NCBI RefSeq assembly: GCF_918698245.1
Contig: NZ_CAKKMS010000002.1
Location: 868,001-932,000, forward strand
DNA length: 64,000 nucleotides
Source of the DNA: Pedobacter sp. Bi126
Lineage (GTDB): Bacteria; Bacteroidota; Bacteroidia; Sphingobacteriales; Sphingobacteriaceae
Direction: 5' to 3'
Shown: positions 16,627-24,810 of the stretch, piece by piece
Position numbering within the stretch: position 1 is the stretch's first letter
Layout of the letters: each line of letters opens with the position of its first letter
The notes under the pieces: generated by a model
Told to the model about the DNA's origin: nothing
The model's input: only the letters and a program-made list of their open reading frames with translations
Databases searched by the model: none
Position numbers and translations under genes: made by a program

Positions 16627-18093
16627 TTAATTATTCTCCAGTAATTTAGTCAGCAACAACTCCAGATTTACGGTTGCAAATGAAGAACTATAATCAGATA
16701 AACCATAAGGAATAATTAATTCGCCATTACTGATAATCGATCCACAGGAATATACCACATTGGGCACATAACCTTCACGTTCATCATTATTGGGAATAAT
16801 CAATGGTTCTTTTAAATGGCCTATTTCTATACTTGGGTTTTCAAGATCCAATAAACTTGCCCCAATGCAGTACCGCCGCATTGGCCCCACCCCATGTGTA
16901 ATGATAAGCCATCCTTTTTCCGTTTCTATCGGAGAACCACAATTGCCAATCTGTACCAGCTCCCAATCATACCGTGGTTGTTTTAAGAGAACCGGGTTTT
17001 CCCAAACATTAACTTTATCAGAAAACATCAGGTAGTTATTCCAGCCATCTATCCGGCTCATCATGACGTATTTCCCTCTAATTTTTCGTGGGAATAATGC
17101 CAGGTTCTTATTTTGTGCCCCATCTCCATAAAGTGGAATCACTTTGAACTCGTAAAAATCTTCCGTTTGTACTAGTTTAGGAATAATTAATGACCCATCA
17201 AATGCAGTATAAGTGGCATAATATAATACTTTACCATCGTCTTTAATAAATTTAACAAAGCGGGCGTCTTCAATCCCCTTACGTTCAAATTCTGAAATAG
17301 GAAAAATTACACGATCAGAAATATCGGTATCTTTTGAAAAAGTTATGGTATGATAAGTATCTGATAACCAAAGTATTTTATCATATTCGATTAAACGTGT
17401 TGGATTTTCTTTATGTAAACTTTTAGAATCTTTAATGATATTACTCAAACTGGTATATTCAAATTTATCATCCAGTTTTGATTCAATTTCTTCTAATACG
17501 GAAGGATCAATCTGCGCGTAGGCTGCTTTTTTTAAGAATAGTTTTTTTACGTAAATGGCATTCTTCACCACCTCAGCCTCATCAACATAATTTCCAACAG
17601 GTAAAACCTGGATATTATTGTCTTTATCAATTAAAGCTCGGCGGAAAACAATAGAAGAAATGTGACCTTCTCCGACAGCCCTAAAACTGATAATTACCCG
17701 TTTTTCGCCTTCTACAAGATCGGTTTGATCGGGATCGTCTACAATACTGGGATTGAAAAAAGCGGCAGATTCTATTGAATATTCATGTGTAAAGTAAGCA
17801 CCGATCAGCAATCTGGTGTATTCATCAATATCTTCGAATTCGGTACCTAAGACCGCAAACTGTTTTTTTAATTTTTTACAGTGCCTGGTCAGGATTTTGG
17901 TAATATTCCGGTGTCTTTTAGAATATTCCTGTAAGATAGGCGATATCAACGAAAAAACTTTTTCATCAGAAAACTCTAAAACCTTCCTGATTACTTCTAA
18001 TGCTCTCTCCTCTCCGTTAAAAAAAAAACGGGCAATAACTCTTTTAGTATCCGGGTTAACCTTAACAGGTTTACGTTCTATGTATAATCTCAT
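16627..18093 (-). CDS. GH130 family mannoside phosphorylase/mannosidase
   Basis: 488 residues with an N-terminal helical extension of about 120 residues and then a five-bladed beta-propeller of GH130 type: FERKGIEDARFVKF carries the conserved Asp used as general acid, and IGNCGSPIETEKGWLIITHGVG and YSCGSIISNGELIIPYGLSD are typical late blades. GH130 enzymes phosphorolyse or hydrolyse beta-mannosides. There is no signal peptide, so it acts in the cytoplasm. It converges on a GT4 gene, and adjacent GT4/GH130 pairs suggest turnover of an intracellular or envelope mannoside. The subfamily cannot be fixed by eye. Confidence 0.82.
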   Translation of the reverse strand: MRLYIERKPVKVNPDTKRVIARFFFNGEERALEVIRKVLEFSDEKVFSLISPILQEYSKRHRNITKILTRHCKKLKKQFAVLGTEFEDIDEYTRLLIGAYFTHEYSIESAAFFNPSIVDDPDQTDLVEGEKRVIISFRAVGEGHISSIVFRRALIDKDNNIQVLPVGNYVDEAEVVKNAIYVKKLFLKKAAYAQIDPSVLEEIESKLDDKFEYTSLSNIIKDSKSLHKENPTRLIEYDKILWLSDTYHTITFSKDTDISDRVIFPISEFERKGIEDARFVKFIKDDGKVLYYATYTAFDGSLIIPKLVQTEDFYEFKVIPLYGDGAQNKNLALFPRKIRGKYVMMSRIDGWNNYLMFSDKVNVWENPVLLKQPRYDWELVQIGNCGSPIETEKGWLIITHGVGPMRRYCIGASLLDLENPSIEIGHLKEPLIIPNNDEREGYVPNVVYSCGSIISNGELIIPYGLSDYSSSFATVNLELLLTKLLENN

Positions 18094-18248
18094 TATTTAT
18101 GCTGTTTTGTAGTAATTTAAAGCCTTCGTCACCATTTCTTCCAACTTTATATTAACGAAATTTACGACTTAATTGTTTATATTATCTACAGTATTTGCAC
18201 ATAATTTTTACCTTTAGTTATTCACCCTTAATGGTAATTAAACATTAA

Positions 18249-19340
18249 ATGCATTACGAAAAAGCAGATAACATGATTCCATCAGATGAAACCTTGCGTT
18301 TAGGAAAATTAAGATACTACGAGATTTTAAGTACACCTGCAGAAAGTGCTTTTGATCAGATTGCACAATTGGCTGCTGAAATATTTGATGTTCCGAACGC
18401 AGGTATCACTTTTCAGACGGATGGGGAGATTTTTATGAAAGCTCAAGTGGGATCATCAATCGGGTTACCTATAAAAAGTGAAGCATTTACTTTTTTTGCC
18501 TCTACTCCAATCAGCTCGCCTGAAGGTTATCATATCGGCCTGATTTACGTTGCTGATACTAAATTTAAAACAGCCGAAGAACAACAGCTAAAAATGCTGA
18601 AGCATTTAGCGGGTATGGTAATGGAGAAACTGGAGTCTAGAATTGCAGCTAGAAAAGCTTTCAGGGCCTACGATGATCGTTTACATGTGCTTATTCATGA
18701 TCTTAAAAACCCGATGACGACCATTTCACTTCAATCTGAATTGCTGGGACGAATTCCTGGGATTGATGACAAAGCAGCATTAATTGCCGGTAAGATTAAT
18801 GCGCAATCGAAAAGAATGATTGATAATCTGAACGATATTTTAAGCGTTGCACGGAAAGAAGCGCACTCATTTAAGCCCCAAAAAACGAAAGTTGACCTTA
18901 AAGAAGTGCTCGACGAAGTAAAGTTTAATATGGATTTAACACTTAAACAGAAAAAACAAACCCTTTTGATCGATATTGAAGTTCCGGTAGAAATCTTTGG
19001 CGATGCGGATAAACTCAAGCTAGTTTTTAGTGAATTACTGGACAATGCCATTAAGTTTTCTCCAAAAGGAAAGGAAATTAAAATATCACATCAAACTGCA
19101 GAAAATGAAGTAACCATTGCAATAAAAGATAACGGTGTGGGTTTAATAGAAGAAGATCTTGATAAAATTTTCTTAAAATTCGCAACATTAACGGCTCTGG
19201 CTACAGATCATGAAAACACTTATGGTTTGGGGCTAATCACTGCAAATGCCTTAGTAGATATACATAAGGGAAAGTTGTGGGTAGAAAGCGAAGGGAAAGA
19301 TTTAGGTACAACTTTTTACGTAACGCTACCCATTAAATAA
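18249..19340 (+). CDS. GAF-domain sensor histidine kinase, soluble
   Basis: 363 residues: a GAF-like domain at about 20-125 (RYYEILSTPAESAFDQIAQL, AEIFDVPNAGITF), HisKA with His150 in IHDLKNPM, and HATPase with DNGVGL and TYGLGL. The GAF is short: the middle part usually holding FCAHAI and PRF motifs is absent, leaving IGLPIKSEAFTFFASTPISS. This may change or remove ligand sensing. No membrane segment. Residue 9 is a second possible ATG. No response regulator is adjacent, so it is an orphan kinase. The last 15 bp overlap the convergent phosphoesterase gene. Confidence 0.87.
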   Translation: MHYEKADNMIPSDETLRLGKLRYYEILSTPAESAFDQIAQLAAEIFDVPNAGITFQTDGEIFMKAQVGSSIGLPIKSEAFTFFASTPISSPEGYHIGLIYVADTKFKTAEEQQLKMLKHLAGMVMEKLESRIAARKAFRAYDDRLHVLIHDLKNPMTTISLQSELLGRIPGIDDKAALIAGKINAQSKRMIDNLNDILSVARKEAHSFKPQKTKVDLKEVLDEVKFNMDLTLKQKKQTLLIDIEVPVEIFGDADKLKLVFSELLDNAIKFSPKGKEIKISHQTAENEVTIAIKDNGVGLIEEDLDKIFLKFATLTALATDHENTYGLGLITANALVDIHKGKLWVESEGKDLGTTFYVTLPIK

Positions 19341-20429
19341 ATTTAAATCTAATAAATCACTGAGTTTCATTTCTTCAAGCAAAATTCTTTCAGGAATAGC
19401 ATTTCTATGGTACGACCATTTTATTAATCTTATAAAGCCATTTTCGATTTCTATACCAGTCATGTCGCCATCACTAAAACAACAACATCCGCTATTAAAG
19501 TAACCCGGTTTATATTTGCCAAAACGTGGCGTTTTATCTCCTTTTTTTATCAGTTTATAAAGTTCTGCATTTAAAACAGCAAGATCATCAGCATTCTTTT
19601 CTTTTTTTGCTTTTTTAAGTTTTAAATAAATCCGTTCCAGGTGTGTTAATGATGCGAAAACTGGCTGATGTGTATGTCCGGTAATTAAAGCCAGGTTCTT
19701 TTTTGTAGCAACCCAGCTGTACATGAGTGCGTTATGCGCTGTTTTAAGTTGGTTGCTGTAGGCTGGTGTATTCGGGTTAATTTGAAGGTATGATTGCAGT
19801 GGTGCCCATATTGTACTCACAAACCATTTGCTAAACCGGTTTCCGTCACTCTGTAAATCGCCCTGATGGCCGTGGGTTAAGAAAATATCAAGCTTACTTT
19901 CCCCCACTGTCATCCGTAATATTGCACCTTCGTAAATATGGATTTTAGTTCCGTAAATTCTATTGAGGTTAAATCCCGCTAAAGGATCATTATCCCAGTA
20001 CAAATCATGGTTACCAAATATTTTAGTGAAATGGTTTTTTGAAATAAAAGCTTTTTCGGCTTCGAAAGTAGCCTTATTGTGTTTAATTACAGATTCTAGC
20101 AAATTCTCCCAAAGTTCTTCGCTATCGCCCAAATTAATATAATGAAAATCTTGTTGGTTATAGTATTCGAGCGCCTTTAAATAATTCTTTTCAGCTAAAG
20201 TAAAATCATCGGCATAATCACGTGCGCCCTTATGCTGGTCAGATAAAACGATAAATTTATCAGTATTGGTAACATCAAAAATAAGTCCACGCTTACCGGG
20301 TGTTGTGTTGATGGTTTTGTACAATTTATTTAAAGCCGCATGGATACGTTTACGGTTGGGCCTTGACCCAAACTTATTCGACATGCGAATAATCCAGGCA
20401 CTAAGTAAACGTTGTAAGAATTTCCGCAT
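19326..20429 (-). CDS. Calcineurin-like metallophosphoesterase
   Basis: 367 residues with the metal-binding series of the calcineurin fold, slightly altered at the first site: SDQHKGARDY, LGDSEELWE, GNHDLYWD, THGHQGD and GHTHQPVF. No signal peptide, so cytoplasmic or membrane-associated. The substrate could be a nucleotide or a lipid such as UDP-diacylglucosamine, but the sequence is too distant from LpxH for me to claim this. It overlaps the end of the histidine kinase by 15 bp. Confidence 0.85.
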   Translation of the reverse strand: MRKFLQRLLSAWIIRMSNKFGSRPNRKRIHAALNKLYKTINTTPGKRGLIFDVTNTDKFIVLSDQHKGARDYADDFTLAEKNYLKALEYYNQQDFHYINLGDSEELWENLLESVIKHNKATFEAEKAFISKNHFTKIFGNHDLYWDNDPLAGFNLNRIYGTKIHIYEGAILRMTVGESKLDIFLTHGHQGDLQSDGNRFSKWFVSTIWAPLQSYLQINPNTPAYSNQLKTAHNALMYSWVATKKNLALITGHTHQPVFASLTHLERIYLKLKKAKKEKNADDLAVLNAELYKLIKKGDKTPRFGKYKPGYFNSGCCCFSDGDMTGIEIENGFIRLIKWSYHRNAIPERILLEEMKLSDLLDLNLFNG

Positions 20430-20550
20430 GTATAAAATGAGCCTTCGCTATTGAATAGTTTCTCAAAATAACAAAAAATATCACCAATCGTTTTTTCTGA
20501 AAAGCAATAGTTGTAATTCTTAGGTTAGGTTCAGCCTTGCTTTCCGTTTT

Positions 20551-20571
20551 ATGCCGATGAAAAATCGGCAT
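20551..20571. repeat. Short perfect hairpin
   Basis: ATGCCGAT (20551-20558) and ATCGGCAT (20564-20571) pair perfectly around a 5-nt loop in the 260-bp gap between divergent genes. There is no T-run. Otherwise this gap holds only a -7-like box close to the next gene. Confidence 0.4.
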
Positions 20572-20689
20572 GCTCACTCCAATTAAGTTTAGTTTACACC
20601 GGTTAATCGCTTTTATTAAAGTCAGGTCCTTTCTATCGCCAATAAAATAAAGTCTTTTTTTAAATAATATTTTACTAATTTTGTTAGTA

Positions 20690-21892
20690 TTGAAAAGATC
20701 AGGAAGCGCAGATTTACCCCTACATTATGGCCATGTACCACCATGGCTGGCGCAGCGTATGGCAACACTTGGCCTGGCTATAACGGAAGCGATATTATTA
20801 GAATGTGGTAAAGCAGAAGTAATACGCCGCTTAAGCAATCCTTTTTGGTTTCAGAGTTTAGGTGCTGTAATGGGTATGGACTGGCATTCGTCTGGAATTA
20901 CGACATCAGTAATGGGCGCTTTAAAGAAATCGATTAATCCCTTATCGAAAGAGTTGGGCATTTACATTTGCGGAGGCAAAGGAAAACACAGCAGAGAAAC
21001 GCCAAATGAACTTTTAAAAATTGCCGACAAAACGGGTTTAAATGGGACGGCGTTGGTTCGGGCAAGTAAACTCAGTGCAAAAGTAGACAATACAGCCATT
21101 CAAGACGGTTTTCAATTGTATCTTCATAGTTTTATTTTAAGCAGCGAAGGCGATTGGGCAGTGGTGCAACAAGGCATGAGCGATAGTAGCTCGACAGCAA
21201 GAAGATACCACTGGCATTCTGAAAACCTAAAATCTTTTGTCGAAGAACCACATACCGGCATCTGTGGTATTAATCAAGGCAAGATCTTAAATCTAACGGC
21301 TAATGATGCTGATCAAACGAGGCAGAGTATGATGAGCATTACAACTGAATCACCAGTGAGAATGCTTAATGAAATACAAAAACTGGTCTTGCCCGATCAT
21401 CATGACGTAAAATCAAAAGATGTAGATTTAAAACGTTTAGGAAGTATTCTATGGCTTGCACAGGAAAAGCAGCCAAGAGATTTTGAGGAACTATTATTAC
21501 TCGAAGGCATGGGGCCAAGAACCTTACAATCGATGGCTTTAGTGAGTGAGGTGATTTATGGTACACCTTCCCGATTTAGCGACCCTGCCCGTTATTCTTT
21601 TGCACATGGCGGTAAAGATGGACATCCCTTCCCTGTTCCGGTAAATGTTTATGATGAGACCATAAGTGTTTTTCAGAAAGCCATTGAAAAAGCGAAGATT
21701 GGAAATACAGATAAACAGCAAGCCATTAAATCATTGCATCAAATTGCACGAAATGCAGAAAAAGACTTTGTTCCTAATATGGATTTTGAAAAGGTAATTC
21801 AAAAAGAACGTGCCGAAAGCTGGAAATATGGCGGCAGAACAGTTTTTGGGAAAGAAAAGCCACCAAAGAACGAGCAGTTGAAGTTATTTTAA
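20690..21892 (+). CDS. DUF763 family protein
   Basis: 400 residues of the conserved DUF763 family, beginning with the family signature KRSGSADLPLHYGHVPPWLA. The start is TTG at 20690: a TTG nine bases earlier lies inside a -7-like box (TAATTTTG, 20676-20683), and family members start at this point. A helix-hairpin-helix-like segment, LLLLEGMGPRTLQSMALVSE, near residue 270 suggests DNA binding, and His/Asp-rich stretches (RYHWHSENL, DPARYSFAHGGKDGHPFPVP) suggest metal or nuclease chemistry. Biochemical role unknown. Nothing nearby fixes its pathway, though Ku is 7 kb away. Confidence 0.85.
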   Translation: MKRSGSADLPLHYGHVPPWLAQRMATLGLAITEAILLECGKAEVIRRLSNPFWFQSLGAVMGMDWHSSGITTSVMGALKKSINPLSKELGIYICGGKGKHSRETPNELLKIADKTGLNGTALVRASKLSAKVDNTAIQDGFQLYLHSFILSSEGDWAVVQQGMSDSSSTARRYHWHSENLKSFVEEPHTGICGINQGKILNLTANDADQTRQSMMSITTESPVRMLNEIQKLVLPDHHDVKSKDVDLKRLGSILWLAQEKQPRDFEELLLLEGMGPRTLQSMALVSEVIYGTPSRFSDPARYSFAHGGKDGHPFPVPVNVYDETISVFQKAIEKAKIGNTDKQQAIKSLHQIARNAEKDFVPNMDFEKVIQKERAESWKYGGRTVFGKEKPPKNEQLKLF

Positions 21893-21962
21893 ATCGGATT
21901 TGTTTTGCCACGGAAATATGGCACGCACGGATCTATTTCCAGATTACAGAATGATGTAGCTT

Positions 21963-22027
21963 ATAGGTGCAACCTGAAAATAAATCTCAGGTTGGAGAAT
22001 GCACATTTTCTTTTAAGTTGCACCTAT
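21963..22027. repeat. Inverted repeat between convergent genes
   Basis: ATAGGTGCAAC (21963-21973) recurs exactly inverted at 22017-22027, with a smaller AACCTGA/CTCAGGTT stem inside the first half. It lies in the gap between DUF763 and the DEAD-box-like gene and may be their shared 3-prime structure. Confidence 0.5.
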
Positions 22028-22073
22028 ACGGCTTTTATTAGCAGATCTGATATAACAAGGCTAGCATATGTTA

Positions 22074-23369
22074 TTAAGATAATCCTTTCTTATTCTTATA
22101 GGTCATTTTGGCTTTTGTGCCTGCACTATAATTGTAATTTTTTAAGTTACTGGCCTTTTTTTCGTGAAAAGCTGCACCACGGTCAGCATCCTCATCTTCT
22201 TCAGTTTTCTTTTTCTTTGGTTTAGCGGCTGCATCAACTACTTTCAAATCTTCCGGTAATTCCATTACCTCCAGTTTTTGCCCAATGGCCTGTTCAATTT
22301 TTTTCACCTCAATCAATTCGATATCAGTAGAAAAAGTAATTGCGACAACATCTTCATCACCATGTTTAACAATGCGCTGAATTAACGTTTCTTTCTGCTC
22401 TGGCAATTCAAAATGCAGGATAAAAGGAATTCCCTCAATATTAAGTTCGCCTAAATTCTCATTGGCAACAATTAAAACTCTTGCATCAGGGTTATCTTTA
22501 AAGTCTTCAATATCGTCATAACCTTTATCATCAAAAAACAGCGAGCGATAGATACTGATCTCGCCTTCTTTATGCTGATTAAAGTTTTTATAAACTGTTT
22601 GTGCGGTTAAACGTGTATTTACAAAAACCACAACTTTATCAAAAACCTCGGTATCGTTTAATAATAAGGTTAACAGGTTAAGCTTTGTTCTGAAATTAGG
22701 CACCTGATAAAGCATCTGCTGATAAACTTCTGCCTGCTTTTCGCCTATTTCATCTACCTCGATGGTTGTGGTAGAATCTTTCATGAAAGGAGAAATCATC
22801 AGATTTAATTTCTCATGTATTACTTCGGTAAACACCACATGTTGAGATTTATAGGCACTGTTTGCCAATTCTACAACGGGTAACTGCAGGCCTTTTTTAA
22901 CAATAAGCTCTGCATTATCTACAATAAACAACTGTATTTTATTAGTATTTAGTGCTAGTTTTAAATATAAAGCACGAGCCCGATCGGGTACAGCAACAAT
23001 AATATCGCAACCATCCGTTATTTCGTTCATCTGTGTATCAACAGCGCCACGGCTATCAATTCCCAAAATCCTGAAGGTATTGTTGCGGTTCAATAATTTA
23101 AATTGTTTCAGAACATGGTCAACATGTTCTGCATCAGGTACTAAAATTAAAGCCCTTGGTGCTTCCTCAAACGCGTATTTCAACTTCATTAAAGTAGCTA
23201 AAACATAAGTTGTTGTTTTTCCCGAACCCTCTGGTCCCACCGCTATAACATCTTGTCCACCTAAAATGCGCGACATTGTTCTGGCTTGGATTTCTTTTGG
23301 CGTTAAAAATCCTGCATCAGTCATGGCCGCTACAAGTGGTTTGCTAAGTTTTAATTTATCTAAAGACAC
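22074..23369 (-). CDS. Degenerate DEAD-box helicase-like protein
   Basis: 431 residues with the two-RecA layout of DEAD-box helicases, but most catalytic motifs are changed. The Q motif (Gln28) and Walker A GPEGSGKTT (45-53) are kept. Motif II is DNAE (151-154) instead of DEAD, motif III is FTEV (180-183) instead of SAT, motif V reads ANENLGELNI instead of a TDVAARGLD-like form, and motif VI is QRIVKHGD (331-338) instead of HRxGRxGR. ATP binding looks possible; hydrolysis and unwinding look unlikely. The C-terminal 70 residues are Lys-rich and could bind RNA. Possibly an RNA chaperone or regulatory paralogue. Confidence 0.85.
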   Translation of the reverse strand: MSLDKLKLSKPLVAAMTDAGFLTPKEIQARTMSRILGGQDVIAVGPEGSGKTTTYVLATLMKLKYAFEEAPRALILVPDAEHVDHVLKQFKLLNRNNTFRILGIDSRGAVDTQMNEITDGCDIIVAVPDRARALYLKLALNTNKIQLFIVDNAELIVKKGLQLPVVELANSAYKSQHVVFTEVIHEKLNLMISPFMKDSTTTIEVDEIGEKQAEVYQQMLYQVPNFRTKLNLLTLLLNDTEVFDKVVVFVNTRLTAQTVYKNFNQHKEGEISIYRSLFFDDKGYDDIEDFKDNPDARVLIVANENLGELNIEGIPFILHFELPEQKETLIQRIVKHGDEDVVAITFSTDIELIEVKKIEQAIGQKLEVMELPEDLKVVDAAAKPKKKKTEEDEDADRGAAFHEKKASNLKNYNYSAGTKAKMTYKNKKGLS

Positions 23370-23480
23370 AATTACTATTTTAATGTTTGAACTGCAAATA
23401 TCCTTAAAATAATTAGCTTTTCTGAAATTGAATTTAATCGCTTGGAAATGAATGTTGCAAGTTCTTGCCTACTACAGTTC

Positions 23481-23547
23481 TACTGCCCACTATTAGCTGA
23501 AGAAAACAAGGCCTGTTTCTATTCAGTTTATTTAATTCAGGGCAGTA
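23481..23547. other. Structured non-coding segment
   Basis: TACTGCCC (23481-23488) and GGGCAGTA (23540-23547) close a 67-nt element that contains further self-complementary pieces (CTGAA/TTCAG, GAAAAC/GTTTCT). It lies between the DEAD-box-like gene and a small gene. It could be a leader structure or a small RNA; I see no known family. Confidence 0.3.
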
Positions 23548-23657
23548 CCTCCAATAAAACCGTGGCTCTTATAAAAATTATTTTACTGAAAATGAAACAG
23601 TTGTAATATTTCCTAAAATAAAAACTACTAAATCTATAGATATTATATACTTATTTC

Positions 23658-23665
23658 TATATTTG
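23658..23665 (+). promoter_or_regulatory. -7 box for small gene and tRNA-like unit
   Basis: TATATTTG matches TAnnTTTG and lies 52 bp before the 53-residue frame at 23718. No TTTG is found 19 nt upstream, so this is only half a promoter. Confidence 0.35.
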
Positions 23666-23717
23666 CTCAACATTAATCATTAACAAAAATATGTTGAACA
23701 ATTAAAACACTAAAATC

Positions 23718-23879
23718 ATGTCGATTTATTTTCAATACCCAGCTATAGATGAATATCCGAAACTGATTTATCCGTTACAAAAAGAAACAGATGAACCAGT
23801 GCTTGCAAAGGATGAAGATAGTTTAAATAAAGAACAGATTTTAGAACTAAGAGATTATTTGGCATTAAAGCAATTATAA
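23718..23879 (+). CDS. Small acidic protein, hypothetical
   Basis: 53 residues, MSIYFQYPAIDEYPKLIYPL followed by an acidic, helical second half (KDEDSLNKEQILELRDYLAL) ending KQL. The base composition is coding-like, and a -7 box lies upstream. It is followed five bases later by a tRNA-Met-like fold, two hairpins and a terminator, so the whole unit may be one transcript. I do not recognise the protein. Confidence 0.5.
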   Translation: MSIYFQYPAIDEYPKLIYPLQKETDEPVLAKDEDSLNKEQILELRDYLALKQL

Positions 23880-23884
23880 AACAG

Positions 23885-23955
23885 GGCCAGTTGACCGATT
23901 GGAAGGTTGGAGTTTCATAAACTCTCTACAATGGTTCGAATCCATTACTAGGCCG
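23885..23955 (+). tRNA. Atypical tRNA-Met(CAU)-like sequence
   Basis: The 71 bases fold as a cloverleaf. The acceptor GGCCAGT (23885-23891) pairs with ACT-A-GGCC (23947-23954) with one bulged A. The D arm is ACC/GGT with GG at 23901-23902. Anticodon stem GGAGT/ACTCT encloses TTCATAA with anticodon CAT at 23916-23918. The T arm AATGG/CCATT is perfect around TTCGAAT. U8, G18G19, U33, T54T55C56 and A58 positions agree. The body differs from ordinary bacterial tRNA-Met (no AGCTCAGTTGG-type D arm), and the bulge is unusual. It could be a divergent tRNA, a pseudo-tRNA or a tRNA-like 3-prime end. Confidence 0.4.
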
Positions 23956-23956
23956 C

Positions 23957-24000
23957 AAAGTGTATCTCATAGCACTTTACCCTGATTCTGCTCAATCAGG
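23957..24000 (+). other. Two tandem hairpins after tRNA-like fold
   Basis: AAAGTG/CACTTT (23957-23962, 23973-23978) and CCTGATT/AATCAGG (23981-23987, 23994-24000) follow directly after the tRNA-like sequence, before the terminator at 24038. Together they look like a continuous structured RNA rather than random sequence. Confidence 0.4.
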
Positions 24001-24037
24001 CAAGATTTGGTTATCTTATATTTGTTTTGTTGTTAGC

Positions 24038-24075
24038 AAAGGCTATCCGCGATGGGTAGCCTTTACCTCTTTACG
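24038..24075 (+). terminator. Terminator with GCGAT loop
   Basis: AAAGGCTATCC (24038-24048) pairs with GGGTAGCCTTT (24054-24064) around GCGAT, with one G-T pair, and is followed by a T-rich stretch. The loop and closing bases are the same as in the terminator at 5987-6009. It probably ends the small-gene and tRNA-like transcript. Confidence 0.65.
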
Positions 24076-24084
24076 TAAATGCTG

Positions 24085-24345
24085 TCATCCTGAGGGTTAA
24101 TTAATTGTTTAAAATCAATATGAGTGACGTACAATTATTTTTTCTTGGCCTACGGCGCAGCCTTGCCTCGGCTCGCCGCCGCCGAAGGGCTCTTTCTTTT
24201 TGGCATCAAAAAGAAACAAAAAATGCCGGCTGAAAATTTTTCTTTCTAAGCGAGTACGTTGGCTTGGACAGTGCAGCCCGAAAAATTTGTTAGGCCGGAT
24301 TTAAGTAGAACGGGGATACCGTGCTATGGCCTAGCTGGATGGAAA
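24085..24345. repeat. GC-rich interspersed repeat remnants
   Basis: This stretch is clearly richer in G and C than its surroundings. It begins with TGTCATCCTGAGGGTT, a piece of the GTCAT repeat family. A segment near 24150-24185 (CTACGGCGCAGCCTTGCC and CGGCTCGCCGCCGCCGAAGG) is followed by a TTTCTTTTTG/CAAAAAGAAA hairpin near 24192-24216. No frame of coding quality is present. The rest up to the terminator at 24721 is AT-rich and featureless; a 64-codon frame at 24396-24590 is not supported. Confidence 0.4.
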
Positions 24346-24720
24346 TGTGAAAGAAATTAAAATGTTGATTAATAGCAACTTGTAGAATAACGTCAATGGT
24401 AGCAGCGAAGGTTCTTGATCAAATATCCTGTCTTTTTGATTATTTAGAAGCGCAGTTTCAGTGCTCATCGTACAGTTCTGCTCCTGTTGTGCACTCCAAT
24501 CTTTTTGGAAAGCTTTCGAAAATACAATATAACGAATCCAAAAAGTATTTCCGTTTCCATCAGGGCTATTTAGCAGATATGGTAATTTAAAATTTAATTC
24601 GTAGTCGAATATGATATGATTTATTTTTTTTAAAAAATCTCAAAACTTTTTATTTCATTCTGGGTTATTTATATAATTCACATTATACTAATCTTTTACA
24701 GATTAATTTGTTTGGTTTAA

Positions 24721-24750
24721 AAAAGGGATTTATGGATATAAATCCCTTTT
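24721..24750 (+). terminator. Perfect 13-bp terminator hairpin
   Basis: AAAAGGGATTTAT (24721-24733) pairs exactly with ATAAATCCCTTTT (24738-24750) around GGAT, then CTTTTATG. It stands alone 60 bp before the carboxypeptidase gene and could end a + strand transcript from the gene-poor stretch or act as an attenuator. Confidence 0.7.
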
Positions 24751-24810
24751 CTTTTATGCGAATATTTTAAATCCTATATTAGCCCAATCAACATCACATC
24801 CATATTTTAG

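Noticed and set aside
21905..22225. 106-codon + strand frame
   Set aside because: It overlaps an inverted repeat and the 3-prime end of the DEAD-box-like gene on the other strand; composition is that of a shadow.
24396..24590. 64-codon frame in the gene-poor gap
   Set aside because: No recognisable motif, no promoter or ribosome site, and it follows repeat remnants; I treat it as chance.
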